A DNA stretch of 64,000 nt from Candidatus Desulfopertinax cowenii (GTDB lineage Bacteria > Bacillota > Desulfotomaculia > Desulfotomaculales > Desulforudaceae): positions 21,170 through 85,169 of the forward strand of contig MPOA01000004.1 in assembly GCA_001899445.1 (NCBI GenBank). The letters are read 5' to 3'. Below are positions 19,699-30,612 of the stretch, one piece after another. A program made the translations under genes and the position numbers. Below the pieces are notes generated by a model. It was not told the DNA's origin. It worked only from the letters and a program-made list of their open reading frames with translations, and made no database searches. How positions within the stretch are numbered: the first letter of the stretch is position 1; each line of letters begins with the position of its first letter.

Positions 19699-21088
19699 CC
19701 GCGACAACCGGCGGAACAAAGCTGAAAAAGTAGTGCTCATGGACAAGTACCGCCGCCCATCCGGGGCAGAAGAAACGGGTGCAGCCGAGCAATCGTTAAC
19801 CCAACTGCTGGACCACATCCGCCGGGTGCGGAAAGCGGTTCCGGTCAACCGCCGCCTGCAGGAAGAACTGCGCGAAAAACTACTGCGCCGGCAACCGGAA
19901 ACAACCGGCGGGGGCAGCGCCGGGACTTCCGGCCGGCCGAACCTGCAAAGCAGCAAGCCCTACGCGAAGCGGAAAATCGGGGGACTTTTTTTGCTCCTGC
20001 TGCTGGCGGCGGCCGTACTGGCCGTGCGGTTTTACCCAACGCCGACCCCCGCCAGTCTCCAACCGGTAGACTCTCCCGTGGCGGTGGTGCGGTTCTGGAA
20101 CGAAGATGCCGGCGTCTCCTTCACGGTGTCGCGGACCGGCGACCTGCTGGCGGCCCGCCACGGCCAACTCCTCCTGGTGCGCAAACCGGAGAGCCGGTAC
20201 CGGGTGCTGGCGCTCCCCCCGAACCGGCGGTATCATTCTCCCGCTTTTTCACCAGACGGCAGCAAAGTAGCCCTGGTCCAACAAAAGCCGGGCCGGTCAC
20301 CGCAGATTGCCGTAGTAAGCACCGCAAAACTGCTCGGTGGCCCGGCGGTATCCGCCCGGGATTTTGAAGTCCTGGTTGAAGGCGGAGAAAACGTGCAGTT
20401 CACCCACCTGGCCTGGTCACCGTCCGGAACTGAACTGGCCTATACGGAAATCACCCCGCAAAATACCGCCCGGGTGTGGGTGGTGGGGGAAAAAGATAAT
20501 ACCCCCCACTTGCTGACCGCAGGTAAACATCCCACCTGGTCCCCGGATGGCGCCAGCCTGATCGTCCAAAGACCCGGGCCGAACGGCAGCAGCACGTTAT
20601 ACCTGGTCGACCGGGAAAACGGCGCAGAATTACTGCTGGGTCAAGGAGAACAACCTGCCTGGAGCGCCGGCGGCCACCTGGTTTTCGTCAGCATCAGGCC
20701 GCAAGAAAGGATCCTGACTTTCATGCCCGACGGCTCCCCGCAGTTTTCGGTGCAACAGCGGATAGGTGAAATCCGGTCGGTCTACACCGGGGCCAGCGGC
20801 CGAGAACTTGCCGAAAGGCTGGGCCGGGACCGGAACGGACTGGCCGCCAGCAATTTACTGGCTAGCCCGGGTGCGGAAAGCAGCAACCGGGAAATAGAGT
20901 GGTTGCGGTGGCTGGAGCTACAAGGAGTACGGGAACCCCGGGTTCTGCGGTTGGAAACGGTGGTTAAGTACCAGAACCCCGTACTCGACCAGCAGGAGGA
21001 CAATTTATTTTTTCTCCGCCAGGATGGAGCGACAGCCACAATACTCCAGGTAAATCTGAAGAAACAGGCGGTGGCTCCGGTAAGCTAA
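19688..21088 (+). CDS. Membrane-anchored beta-propeller protein, putative anti-sigma factor
   Basis: 466 residues. A cytoplasmic, Arg/Glu-rich segment of about 95 residues is followed by one transmembrane helix (GGLFLLLLLAAAVLAVRFY, about 98-116) and an outer part with TolB/PD40-like propeller blades. The blades are marked by repeats such as SPAFSPDGSKVALV, HLAWSPSGTELAYTE, HPTWSPDGASLIV and QPAWSAGGHLVFV. Overlap with the sigma gene suggests it holds the sigma factor at the membrane and senses something outside through the propeller. I see no classic zinc anti-sigma HxxxCxxC motif, so the role is inferred from position and topology. Confidence 0.7.
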   Translation: MKNDRDNRRNKAEKVVLMDKYRRPSGAEETGAAEQSLTQLLDHIRRVRKAVPVNRRLQEELREKLLRRQPETTGGGSAGTSGRPNLQSSKPYAKRKIGGLFLLLLLAAAVLAVRFYPTPTPASLQPVDSPVAVVRFWNEDAGVSFTVSRTGDLLAARHGQLLLVRKPESRYRVLALPPNRRYHSPAFSPDGSKVALVQQKPGRSPQIAVVSTAKLLGGPAVSARDFEVLVEGGENVQFTHLAWSPSGTELAYTEITPQNTARVWVVGEKDNTPHLLTAGKHPTWSPDGASLIVQRPGPNGSSTLYLVDRENGAELLLGQGEQPAWSAGGHLVFVSIRPQERILTFMPDGSPQFSVQQRIGEIRSVYTGASGRELAERLGRDRNGLAASNLLASPGAESSNREIEWLRWLELQGVREPRVLRLETVVKYQNPVLDQQEDNLFFLRQDGATATILQVNLKKQAVAPVS

Positions 21089-21171
21089 GGAGGAGTAGCA
21101 ATGCTTCCATCCCTGGATTGGCGCCTAATTCCTTCGGGGGGCCCCGGCAAGTTTGCGGAGGAGGGACAACG

Positions 21172-23442
21172 GTGAGGGTCCGCAAAAGTTTCCTGATTTT
21201 GGCGTTGACGCTGCTCCTGGTGCTCCCCGGCACCGGGGCTTGGGCCGACCCGGTACTCATCCGGGTGGTGCCGGGATTAAACGGCTTATATGAAGCCGAC
21301 GAGGTGCCGGTACAGTTAAACATCAGCATCACCAACAACGGACCGGCCATCGAAAACGGCCTGCTGGTAGTAAAGCGGGATCCCGACCACCCTGCTCTCG
21401 AAGCGGTGTACCAGCGCCGGGTGCGGATTCCGGCCAATCAGCACTTCAAAACCGCCATGCTGGTCCCCGGGGAGCTGGCCGCGCATGGGGCCGTGATCTG
21501 TCTGCTGGCGGACGGAACGGAAATAGGCCGGGCGGTAGTCCAAGGAACAGTGACCAACGGACCGGTAGGCATCAGTATCGGGGAGAAGCCCCTGTCCGGC
21601 GGCCTGCCTGTTTGGTGGAGCAGTAAAATGCCCGCGCCAGGTACCGCGATCATCAAAAATATGACCCCGGAGGAAATCCCGACCACTCCGCTGCCCCTGG
21701 CCGTCGCCGACTTGCTTGTGCTGGACGGACAAGAAACGGCCGGACTCAGCCCGGAACAGGTGCAGGCCATCCGCCGCTGGGTGGCCTTGGGAGGGAAACT
21801 AGTGCTTTCAGGTGGGGCAGGGGCCCGGGAAGGACAACCTTTCGCCGGCCTCAGCCCGGTAGTGGCCGGCGAGCAGGTAATGTTAGGCGGCAATTGGGGC
21901 GGGATGCGGACCGGCACGGACCCCGTGCCAGTAGCCAGGGGTACCTTCGTCCAAGGAGAAAAGCTGGTGTCCCAAGGGGACCTGCCGCTAATCGCCTACC
22001 GCAGCGTCGGGCGCGGCTGGGTGATTTACAGCGCCGCCGGCCTGGAGCACCTGCAGCCGGCAGACGAAAAGTTCTGGGAAACACTTTTGCCGGCCCGCCT
22101 TTTCCGGCCGCAGGATCAGCATGATTTTTTATTTCACCCACTGCTGCAGCGCAGCACCGACCTGCTCCCCCTGCAGTTGCCGCCGCTCCAACTGCTGGCC
22201 GGGATCTGGGGCATATACATGCTGGTCGTAGGGCCCGGCCTATACCTGGTACTCAAACGCCGCCACCGGCCGGATTGGGCCTGGGCCGGTATTCCTTTAA
22301 CCGCCGTGCTGACGGTGCTGGTAATCTATTGCCTGGGACCGTTTCACCGGCTTGACGGTCCGGTGGGCCAAACCATGGCGGTAGTGGAACTGCTGGACGA
22401 AGACACCGCCGAAGTCTGGGCTAGCGGGTCTTACGTCGCCCCCCGGGGCGGCAGCCTGATGCTGACCGATGCGGGGGAAGGTGTGTTCCTCCCCGCCGTG
22501 GTTGGCTACCCCGGCGGCGGAAGCTGGAAACCACCAGTGGTCGAATGCCGCGCGGAAAACCGGCAGATCCGCTTTGACCAGGTGGAATTCTGGTCCATGC
22601 GCCAGGCTACGATTTACAAAGTGGCCGGGAACTTCGGGCAAATCCGGGGCGAGTTGAAACTGGCGGGAGACGAGATCTCCGGGACTTTGTACAACGGCAC
22701 CGGTATGGACCTGGCCGCTTGCCTGGTGGTGGTCGGCGACCGGGCCGTGGAAATCGGTGCCTTGCCGGCGGGAAGCAAGGTGCACGTCGACGGTAGTTTA
22801 ACGGCCGCCCGGCGCTTTGACTGGCCCGCTTACCTGGGCGAATGGCTTTCCCAGGACCGGCCGGCGGACCTGTACCCCAAAAAAGAATTCGCCGAATTCG
22901 TCATTTCCGAGAAACCGGCGGGCGTTAAGATGGGCGTGCAGTTGGTGGGACGCGCCGCCGACCTACCCGGCACCATGCAGCTGGCCCACCCTGGCGGCGC
23001 AAACCACTACTCAGCGCTGGTGCGGCAGCGGCTGCCGCTCGCCCTGCCCGAGTCCGGAGCGTTCTGGCTGCCACCGGGCCTCGTGCCGGCAAAAATCATC
23101 GACCCCGGTCCGGAATACACCCCGGCCGAACCAATGATCCCCGGTGAACAGGTAGTGCTGGAATTCGACCTGCAACTGCCGGCCCATTACCCGGAAATCA
23201 ACATCCGGGCCGTGGAACTTTCCGGGCTGGGTCCGGATTCTCGGCCCTACCAGATAAGCGTTTTCGACTGGGCAAACAACCGGTGGGTCAACCTGGGAGC
23301 GGGGCGGAAGCGTCTGGCGGGTGAAGAACTGAAACCGTATCTTTCCGCGCAAAGCCGCCTCCGGTTCAGCATCGCGCAAACGGGTACGACCTCCGCCGCA
23401 GCGCCCATGCCCGCCCTGGCGGTGGAAGGGGTGGTGAAATGA
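21172..23442 (+). CDS. Secreted/membrane protein with signal peptide and two transmembrane helices, function unknown
   Basis: About 756 residues from the GTG at 21172, six bases after a GGAGGAGGG site; this start places a good signal peptide (VRKSFLILALTLLLVLPGTGAWA) at the amino end. An Ig-like segment follows (VPVQLNISITNNGPAIENGLLVV). Next is a Rossmann-like segment resembling glutamine-amidotransferase-fold proteins (ADLLVLDG, then QVQAIRRWVALGGKLVLSGG). Two helices come near 350-400 (LLAGIWGIYMLVVGPGLYLVL and IPLTAVLTVLVIYCLG), then a large carboxy-terminal beta-rich part. It ends four bases into the ABC ATPase gene, so it probably works with that exporter. Confidence 0.75.
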   Translation: MRVRKSFLILALTLLLVLPGTGAWADPVLIRVVPGLNGLYEADEVPVQLNISITNNGPAIENGLLVVKRDPDHPALEAVYQRRVRIPANQHFKTAMLVPGELAAHGAVICLLADGTEIGRAVVQGTVTNGPVGISIGEKPLSGGLPVWWSSKMPAPGTAIIKNMTPEEIPTTPLPLAVADLLVLDGQETAGLSPEQVQAIRRWVALGGKLVLSGGAGAREGQPFAGLSPVVAGEQVMLGGNWGGMRTGTDPVPVARGTFVQGEKLVSQGDLPLIAYRSVGRGWVIYSAAGLEHLQPADEKFWETLLPARLFRPQDQHDFLFHPLLQRSTDLLPLQLPPLQLLAGIWGIYMLVVGPGLYLVLKRRHRPDWAWAGIPLTAVLTVLVIYCLGPFHRLDGPVGQTMAVVELLDEDTAEVWASGSYVAPRGGSLMLTDAGEGVFLPAVVGYPGGGSWKPPVVECRAENRQIRFDQVEFWSMRQATIYKVAGNFGQIRGELKLAGDEISGTLYNGTGMDLAACLVVVGDRAVEIGALPAGSKVHVDGSLTAARRFDWPAYLGEWLSQDRPADLYPKKEFAEFVISEKPAGVKMGVQLVGRAADLPGTMQLAHPGGANHYSALVRQRLPLALPESGAFWLPPGLVPAKIIDPGPEYTPAEPMIPGEQVVLEFDLQLPAHYPEINIRAVELSGLGPDSRPYQISVFDWANNRWVNLGAGRKRLAGEELKPYLSAQSRLRFSIAQTGTTSAAAPMPALAVEGVVK

Positions 23443-24407
23443 TCGAAATCAAGGGCCTGACTAAAACTTTCGGCAAAACCGAAGCGCTGCGGGGCGTAAC
23501 CTTGGTCGTCCCCGGCGAGCAGGTTTACGGGTTGATCGGGCCTAACGGCGCGGGCAAGACGACGCTTTTGAACATTCTGGCCACGCTGCTTCCCGCCGAC
23601 CGCGGCACGGTCACCATCAACGGCCTCGAGGTCTTCGCCGCGCCCCGCAAGGTACGGCGGGTGATCGGCTACATGCCCGATTTCTTCGGCGTGTATCACG
23701 GGCTGACGGCCAGGGAATATCTGGAGTTTTTCGCCGCCGCTTACCGCCTTTCCAGGAATCAATACCGCCGGTTGGTCGGTGACTTGCTGGAACTGGTGAA
23801 CCTGCAGGACAAGGCCGATTCCTACGTGGATAACCTGTCGCGGGGAATGAAGCAGCGGTTGGCCCTGGCCAGGTGCCTGGTGCACGATCCGCAGGTGCTG
23901 ATCCTCGATGAACCGGCGGCGGGTCTGGATCCCAGGGCCAGGTTTGAAATAAAAGAAACCGTGCGGCGGTTGAAACAGTTGGGCAAAACGGTGCTGATCA
24001 GTTCGCACATCCTGCCCGAACTGGCCGAAATATGCGACCAGGTAGGCATTATGGAAAACGGCCGGCTGGTGGCCGGCGGCCCGGTAGCGGAAATCACCGC
24101 CGCCGGCCGGGACACCCGGGTAATAACGGTGGAGGTAGACCGCCCCCGGCCGGAACTGCTAAGCTACCTGGCCCGCTATCCCGGAGTGAGACGGGTGGAC
24201 GAAGTAGAAAGCCACGTCCGGCTCGTATTCGCGGGGGATCGCGAGCGCCAGGGCGCCCTGCTCAAAGACCTGATCAAAAACGGCTACCCGGTGCTGCAGT
24301 TCACCGTAATCAGGAGCAGCCTGGAAGACGCTTTCCTGGCGGTAACCGGAGGGGAGCGGCAAAGCCCCGCCGCCACCCGGGCGAAGGAGGAAGACAAAAA
24401 ATGCTGA
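23439..24407 (+). CDS. ABC transporter ATP-binding protein
   Basis: 322 residues. Walker A GPNGAGKTT (about 34-42), the signature LSRGMKQR (about 135), Walker B LILDEPAAGLDP (about 150) and the switch histidine in VLISSHILPEL are all intact. The carboxy-terminal extension of about 90 residues is typical of ATPases that pair with ABC-2 permeases (drug/lipid export or gliding-type systems). It overlaps the previous gene by four bases and the permease gene by seven, so the three are translationally coupled. Confidence 0.93.
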   Translation: MIEIKGLTKTFGKTEALRGVTLVVPGEQVYGLIGPNGAGKTTLLNILATLLPADRGTVTINGLEVFAAPRKVRRVIGYMPDFFGVYHGLTAREYLEFFAAAYRLSRNQYRRLVGDLLELVNLQDKADSYVDNLSRGMKQRLALARCLVHDPQVLILDEPAAGLDPRARFEIKETVRRLKQLGKTVLISSHILPELAEICDQVGIMENGRLVAGGPVAEITAAGRDTRVITVEVDRPRPELLSYLARYPGVRRVDEVESHVRLVFAGDRERQGALLKDLIKNGYPVLQFTVIRSSLEDAFLAVTGGERQSPAATRAKEEDKKC

Positions 24408-25252
24408 ACCTGAAACCGCTGGTGGTCAAAGAACTGCGGCCGCATTTCCGCCACGCCAGGGGTCCGGTGATCTTGTTTTTCTACCTGCTGGTGCTGGGCG
24501 GGTTTACCCTCGGCTATCTGTACCTGACCGGGCAGGCTTCGGCCGCCGTCTTTGACCCCGCGCGCAGCCGGGCGGTATTCTCCGTCCTCAGCGTAGCCCA
24601 GTTGATCCTGCTGGCCTTCGTCACCCCGGGCCTCACAGCGGGCAGTATCAGCGGCGAGCGGGAACGGCAGACGCTCAATGTGCTGCTACTCACCGACCTA
24701 AGCCCGGCGCGGATCGTGGCGGGCAAAATGATCTCCTCGTGCGCCTTTACCATCCTGCTGGTACTGGCCACCCTACCGTTGTACGGGATAGTGCTCGTGT
24801 TCGGGGGCGTTGCCCCCGCCCAGCTGGGGGGTGTATTCGGTTTTTACCTGGCAACCATGTTTTTGTTCGCCGCCGTCGGGACGACCTGCTCGGCGCACTT
24901 CAAGCGCACCGGTACCAGCACCGTAACCGCCTACGGCATCACCGCCTTTTTGATGGCCGGTACCGGTTTCTTAGCGGCCTTCATTTATGAAGCCGCCAAC
25001 CGAGAGGTTTCCTCCCGACCGCCGGATATCCCGGTGGCTACCCAGTTCCTGATGGACATCAACCCGCTGGTCGTGCTGTTCCGCATCCTAGGTGAGGGTG
25101 CGCCCTTCGGCGGTGAATGGCTCCTGCCTTACTGGCTCGTTTACCCCACTTTTTACCTGGGCGTCGGCCTGCTGCTGTTGTGGTGGAGCAGTCGAATGCT
25201 GGACCCGCTGAAAAAACCACGGTGGAAAAATCTTATTCCCCCGCCAAAATAA
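24401..25252 (+). CDS. ABC-2 type permease
   Basis: 283 residues from the ATG at 24401, which lies 10 bases after GGAGG and overlaps the ATPase gene's end. Six hydrophobic segments can be read (VILFFYLLVLGGFTLGYLY, QLILLAFVTPGLTAGSI, CAFTILLVLATLPLYGIVLVF, GGVFGFYLATMFLFAAVGTTC, ITAFLMAGTGFLAAFIY, and WLVYPTFYLGVGLLLLWW). The conserved stretch SGERERQTLNVLLLTDLSP is the coupling region of ABC-2 permeases next to the ATPase. It closes the sigma-factor operon. Substrate unknown. Confidence 0.9.
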   Translation: MLNLKPLVVKELRPHFRHARGPVILFFYLLVLGGFTLGYLYLTGQASAAVFDPARSRAVFSVLSVAQLILLAFVTPGLTAGSISGERERQTLNVLLLTDLSPARIVAGKMISSCAFTILLVLATLPLYGIVLVFGGVAPAQLGGVFGFYLATMFLFAAVGTTCSAHFKRTGTSTVTAYGITAFLMAGTGFLAAFIYEAANREVSSRPPDIPVATQFLMDINPLVVLFRILGEGAPFGGEWLLPYWLVYPTFYLGVGLLLLWWSSRMLDPLKKPRWKNLIPPPK

Positions 25253-25266
25253 TCGGCGGTCAAGAG

Positions 25267-26055
25267 TCAGGCTTCTTCGGGATCCACCCGGTAACGGGCC
25301 CGGACCTCCTTTATTTTCCCGCAGTACAGTTCCCCTTCCGGGCAGGGTCCGCGCAGGCAGGCCGGGCCGGCCGCGGCGAAAATGGTGGGCGCGAGCGGTT
25401 TTACCAGCCGCAAAATCTCCTCGGCCAGGCGGCGTATTTCCCACTGCGCCCGCTCGCAGCAACGCAGGGCAAAGAAGTGCAGGAGTTCTCGGGCGTTCAT
25501 GGTAAACACGAACTTGGTCTCGGCGGCATTCGGCAGAACGAACCGGGCATCCTCGTAGGCCTCCCGGTCGCCGCCCAACTTGTGCACCCAGCAGTCGTAC
25601 CACTCCTGGATCTGCCGCATCTGGCGGGCGAACTCGGCCCGGGCCTCCGCCCCCAGGGCGGCTATTGACGGCGGGACAATATAATCAAATACCCCCTCGG
25701 GGTTCGCCGCCGCCGTTTCCCCGACGTAGCGCTGGGACTGCACACTGAAAGACGCCAGGCGGTGCCGGGTGATCTGCGCCAGCAAGCTCCGGGACACCCC
25801 TTCCACCGCAAAGGTGAACGCGGCGTGCTCGATCACCGTGACGTGGCCCATGCGGACCAGTTTTTGGATCAGGGCCGCGGGATCCCGCCGGGCCTCCCCC
25901 GCAATCAACTCCGCGTTGCCCAGGCGCGAATAACAGCGGCGCCCGGCCAGGGCGGCCAGCTTTTCGGGTTCCGGAGTGTACGCCAACAGCACGACCCTTA
26001 GCTTGCTCTCTCCCACCCTTAGCTCCTCGCAAACCTTATTTCCTATTTTCCCCAT
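25267..26055 (-). CDS. thyX: Flavin-dependent thymidylate synthase
   Basis: About 245-262 residues. ThyX makes dTMP from dUMP using methylenetetrahydrofolate and FAD. Its signature RHRLASFSVQSQRY (the RHRxxSxxxxSQRY form) is intact near residue 110. An internal GTG (VGESKLRVVL) may be the true start because the family homology begins there. It starts six bases after the end of cysS. In many Clostridia mrnC lies between cysS and thyX; here it is absent, and the rlmB gene that usually follows is 9.7 kb away beyond the island. Confidence 0.95.
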   Translation of the reverse strand: MGKIGNKVCEELRVGESKLRVVLLAYTPEPEKLAALAGRRCYSRLGNAELIAGEARRDPAALIQKLVRMGHVTVIEHAAFTFAVEGVSRSLLAQITRHRLASFSVQSQRYVGETAAANPEGVFDYIVPPSIAALGAEARAEFARQMRQIQEWYDCWVHKLGGDREAYEDARFVLPNAAETKFVFTMNARELLHFFALRCCERAQWEIRRLAEEILRLVKPLAPTIFAAAGPACLRGPCPEGELYCGKIKEVRARYRVDPEEA

Positions 26056-26060
26056 AATAG

Positions 26061-27509
<1,449 letters not shown>

Positions 27510-27510
27510 G

Positions 27511-28173
27511 CTACTTGTCTCCTCCCACCTGTTGTTCTTCTTCCAGTTGGCGGATCTTGGCTTCCAGTTTTTCAATCCGCGCCTGCATCACGGCCAGCGC
27601 TTCGGCCACCGGGTCGGGCAACTCGTCGTGCCGCAGGTCGATGGTGTCGACCCGCTGCCCGCCACGGCGTACGATCCTCCCGGGCACCCCCACCACGGTA
27701 CAGTTCGGCGGCACAGGCTTCAGGACTACCGAACCGGCACCGATTTTGGAGTTTTCCCCGATTTCAAAGGAGCCCAGGATTTTGGCGCCCGCGCTCACCA
27801 CCACGTTGTCCCCGAGCGTCGGGTGACGCTTACCCTTCTCCTTGCCGGTCCCGCCCAGGGTTACCCCCTGGTAGAGGGTTACGTTGCGGCCGATCTCGGT
27901 GGTTTCGCCGATCACCACCCCGGACCCGTGGTCAATAAAAAATCCCTCCCCGATCCGGGCCCCGGGGTGAATCTCGACGCCGGTCAGGAAACGGGAAAAG
28001 TGCGAGATAAGCCGGGCGATAGTGAATAGGCGCCAGCGGTAGAACCGGTGGGCAATGCGGTGCATGCAGATGGCGTGCAGGCCGGGGTAACAGAGGAGCA
28101 CCTCCAGCAGGTTTTTCGCCGCCGGGTCGCGTTCGAAGACCACTTGGACGTCCCGCCGGATTGTCCGCAACAC
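27511..28173 (-). CDS. cysE: Serine O-acetyltransferase
   Basis: 220 residues from the GTG at 28171-28173, placed six bases after GGGGAGGGG; an in-frame start 21 bases upstream is less well placed. CysE makes O-acetylserine, the carbon skeleton for cysteine. The protein has the amino-terminal helical domain ([31 protein letters not shown]) and a left-handed beta helix ([25 protein letters not shown] and [24 protein letters not shown]). The gene pair cysE-cysS is conserved in Firmicutes. The end is coiled ([24 protein letters not shown]). Confidence 0.95.
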   Translation of the reverse strand: MLRTIRRDVQVVFERDPAAKNLLEVLLCYPGLHAICMHRIAHRFYRWRLFTIARLISHFSRFLTGVEIHPGARIGEGFFIDHGSGVVIGETTEIGRNVTLYQGVTLGGTGKEKGKRHPTLGDNVVVSAGAKILGSFEIGENSKIGAGSVVLKPVPPNCTVVGVPGRIVRRGGQRVDTIDLRHDELPDPVAEALAVMQARIEKLEAKIRQLEEEQQVGGDK

Positions 28174-28247
28174 AGTTTTCCCCTCCCCAGGCAACCCGGA
28201 ATCGCCCGCAAGCTAGCCCTTATTACCCTTATTATAATAACACTCGC

Positions 28248-29417
28248 TTACCGGCGAAAACAACCGCGCAGGGCGGCCACGGCGTAAGCCGCCATTCCCA
28301 CGCCGGCGCCCGTGAACCCCAGGCCCTCGGTAGTGGTCGCCTTCACGTTCACCACCTCGGGAGACAACCCCAGCACCCGGGCTAGGTTGTCCCGCATTTG
28401 CGGGATGTACGGCGCCAGCCGGGGCGCCTGGGCGACGATTACCGCGTCCAGGTTTTCCGCCTCCAGGCCGCGCTCCCGGAGCAGCCCGGCCACCCGTTCC
28501 AGGAGGACCAGGCTGGAGATGCCGCGGTAAGCCGGGTCGGTATCCGGGAACAGCCGGCCGATATCCCCGATGCCGGCCGCCCCCAGCAGGGCATCCATGA
28601 CCGCGTGCACCAGCACGTCGGCGTCCGAGTGCCCGGCGATCCCCCGGTCAAAGGGTACCTCCACCCCGCCCAGGATCAGTTTCCGGTTGTCAACCAATTG
28701 GTGGACATCATATCCGAACCCGATCCGCACCGCCCCACCCCCCAAAAGCGCCTCCGCAAAGGCAAAGTCTTCGGGGGTCGTGATCTTGATGTTACGGTAA
28801 CTGCCGCGGACCAGTCGCACGGGCTGACCGGCAAATTCGGCAAGGGAGGTGTCGTCGGTGCCCTGAAACCCGCGTTCCCGGGCCAGGCGGTGCGCCGCCA
28901 ACAGCAGGTCGCGGCGGAAAACCTGGGGCGTCTGCACGAGCCACAAACGCTCCCGAGGCAGCGTGGTGGCGGCCGTATCGTCCGCGGCCGCCAGCTTCAC
29001 AGTGTCCTTGGGGGGCACTGCCAGGGTGGCCGCCCCGCACTCCCGGGCGGCGGCCGCCAGCTCCCCGATTTGTTCCGGGGTGATAAACGGCCGCACCCCG
29101 TCGTGCACCAGGACCAGTTCGCACGGCGGCAGGGCCTCGAGGCCGCACCACACCGACTCCTGGCGCGTGGCGCCGCCCGGCACCACCGCCAGCACCTTAT
29201 CGAAACCGTACCGCGCCACGATCTCGCGGCGGCACCAGTCCTCCTCCTCGGCCGTAACCACCAGGACCACGCCCCCGACTAGGGACGTACGTTCAAGCAC
29301 TTCCAGGGTGCGGGCCAAAACCGGGCGGCCGGCTAGCAGCCGGTACTGTTTCTTAGGACCACAGCCCATCCGACTGCTCCGGCCGGCCGCCGCCACAATG
29401 GCCAGCATTTCAGCCAA
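28248..29417 (-). CDS. ispDF: Bifunctional IspD/IspF enzyme
   Basis: 389 residues from a TTG at 29415-29417 behind GAGGTGA. The first 230 residues are IspD, the MEP cytidylyltransferase (IVAAAGRSSRMGCGPKKQYRLLAGRP and VLVHDGVRPFI). The rest is IspF, the MEcPP synthase (RIGFGYDVHQL, GHSDADVLVHAVMDALLGA, KATTTEGLGFTG). It therefore covers two steps of the non-mevalonate isoprenoid pathway in one chain. The fusion is known in several bacteria. It overlaps the end of the PIN/TRAM gene by eight bases. Confidence 0.96.
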   Translation of the reverse strand: MAEMLAIVAAAGRSSRMGCGPKKQYRLLAGRPVLARTLEVLERTSLVGGVVLVVTAEEEDWCRREIVARYGFDKVLAVVPGGATRQESVWCGLEALPPCELVLVHDGVRPFITPEQIGELAAAARECGAATLAVPPKDTVKLAAADDTAATTLPRERLWLVQTPQVFRRDLLLAAHRLARERGFQGTDDTSLAEFAGQPVRLVRGSYRNIKITTPEDFAFAEALLGGGAVRIGFGYDVHQLVDNRKLILGGVEVPFDRGIAGHSDADVLVHAVMDALLGAAGIGDIGRLFPDTDPAYRGISSLVLLERVAGLLRERGLEAENLDAVIVAQAPRLAPYIPQMRDNLARVLGLSPEVVNVKATTTEGLGFTGAGVGMAAYAVAALRGCFRR

Positions 29418-30519
29418 CCGCGTTCACCTCATCCAGTTCGCGGGCGGCACCGCTACGCTTCACGGCCGTCTTGGGCCGGGCGAAAATCATCCGGCCCGCG
29501 GTGGTCTGTAAAACGCTGGTGACCAGCACCCGCACCGTGTGGCCGATGTACTTTTTGCCACCGTCAACCACGATCATGGTGCCGTCATCCAGGTAACCGA
29601 TACCCTGCCCGGCTTCCTTGCCGTCCTTGATCACCTGGATGCTCATCTCCTCGCCCGGCAGCATCACGGGTTTCAGCGCGTTGGCCAATTCATTAATGTT
29701 CAGCACCCTGATCCCGTGGATTTCCGCCACTTTGTTCAGGTTGAAGTCGGTGGTGATGATCTTGACGCCCAGCTTCTTAGCCAGCTTAACCAGCTTGGCG
29801 TCAACGTCCTGGACGTCCTTCAGGCCTTTAACGTTTTCGTAGATCTGCACCCGGATATCGCCGTGGTTGCGGATGTGATTGACGATATCCAGGCCCCGGC
29901 GTCCTCGGTTCCGCTTCAGAGCGTCGCCCGAATCGGCCACCTGCTGCAGTTCGTCCAGGACAAAGGCCGGGATGATCAGGGTGCCTTCGAGGAAACCGCT
30001 TTTGCACAGGTCGGCGATGCGACCGTCAATGATCGCCGAAGTGTCGAGCAGCTTGATTTCCCCGCGGCCGGTTTTCTCCCGTCCAAACCACGGGATGCTG
30101 CCGAACATGCCCGCGATATCGTCCCGCTTTTTCACGGCCAGGACCATCCCCAGGTAGCCCAGGAAAGCCGCCAGCAGGATAGTCGCAGACTGGCCGACGT
30201 AGCCGAAGCCGGCAAGCAAGGAACCGACGAGGTTGGCAATAATAAGACCGAAAATGAGTCCGAAAGAACCGATGATCAGATCCTGGGCCGGCATCTTCTG
30301 CAGGTACTCGACCGTACGCGCCACCAACAGGGAGGCGACGTTAATGATCCGCGGCGCGACGATCACCCCCACCACCAGGCCCAGCACGATGATCGCTATC
30401 GCCAGCCCCAGGTCAATCGGCGGGGTAAAGTAATTACCCGCCACCAGCAAGTAACCCAAAAAAGCACCAGCCACACCAAAAGCCAAAACCAAGGCGAAAA
30501 AGGTGACCTTACGTGCCAA
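29410..30519 (-). CDS. Membrane PIN/TRAM-domain protein (YacL family)
   Basis: About 369 residues. I prefer the TTG at 30517-30519, eight bases after GGGAGG, over the GTG three codons earlier that overlaps that site. Four hydrophobic segments fill the first 135 residues. A PIN nuclease domain follows (LLDTSAIIDGRIADL near residue 165, then IITTDFNLNKVAEI). The end is a TRAM RNA-binding domain (EGIGYLDDGTMIVVDGGKKYIGHTV type). YacL proteins are conserved beside disA and ispD in Firmicutes; an RNase role is inferred. Confidence 0.93.
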   Translation of the reverse strand: MARKVTFFALVLAFGVAGAFLGYLLVAGNYFTPPIDLGLAIAIIVLGLVVGVIVAPRIINVASLLVARTVEYLQKMPAQDLIIGSFGLIFGLIIANLVGSLLAGFGYVGQSATILLAAFLGYLGMVLAVKKRDDIAGMFGSIPWFGREKTGRGEIKLLDTSAIIDGRIADLCKSGFLEGTLIIPAFVLDELQQVADSGDALKRNRGRRGLDIVNHIRNHGDIRVQIYENVKGLKDVQDVDAKLVKLAKKLGVKIITTDFNLNKVAEIHGIRVLNINELANALKPVMLPGEEMSIQVIKDGKEAGQGIGYLDDGTMIVVDGGKKYIGHTVRVLVTSVLQTTAGRMIFARPKTAVKRSGAARELDEVNAVG

Positions 30520-30612
30520 TACAGTCACCTCCCTTCGGCCATAATCCTCTTAATACATCCTACCTTACTATCCTAATATTATGCAATTCTCAAAACCCCT
30601 ACATACAAAAAG

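Noticed and set aside
24032..24400. Extension of the ABC permease start to 24032
   Set aside because: The extra residues are an Arg/Pro-rich out-of-frame reading of the ATPase gene; the ATG at 24401 has a ribosome binding site and begins the conserved protein.
28174..28247. A cysteine T-box before cysE-cysS
   Set aside because: Only about 75 bases separate ispDF from cysE, too short for a T-box, and no T-box sequence is seen.
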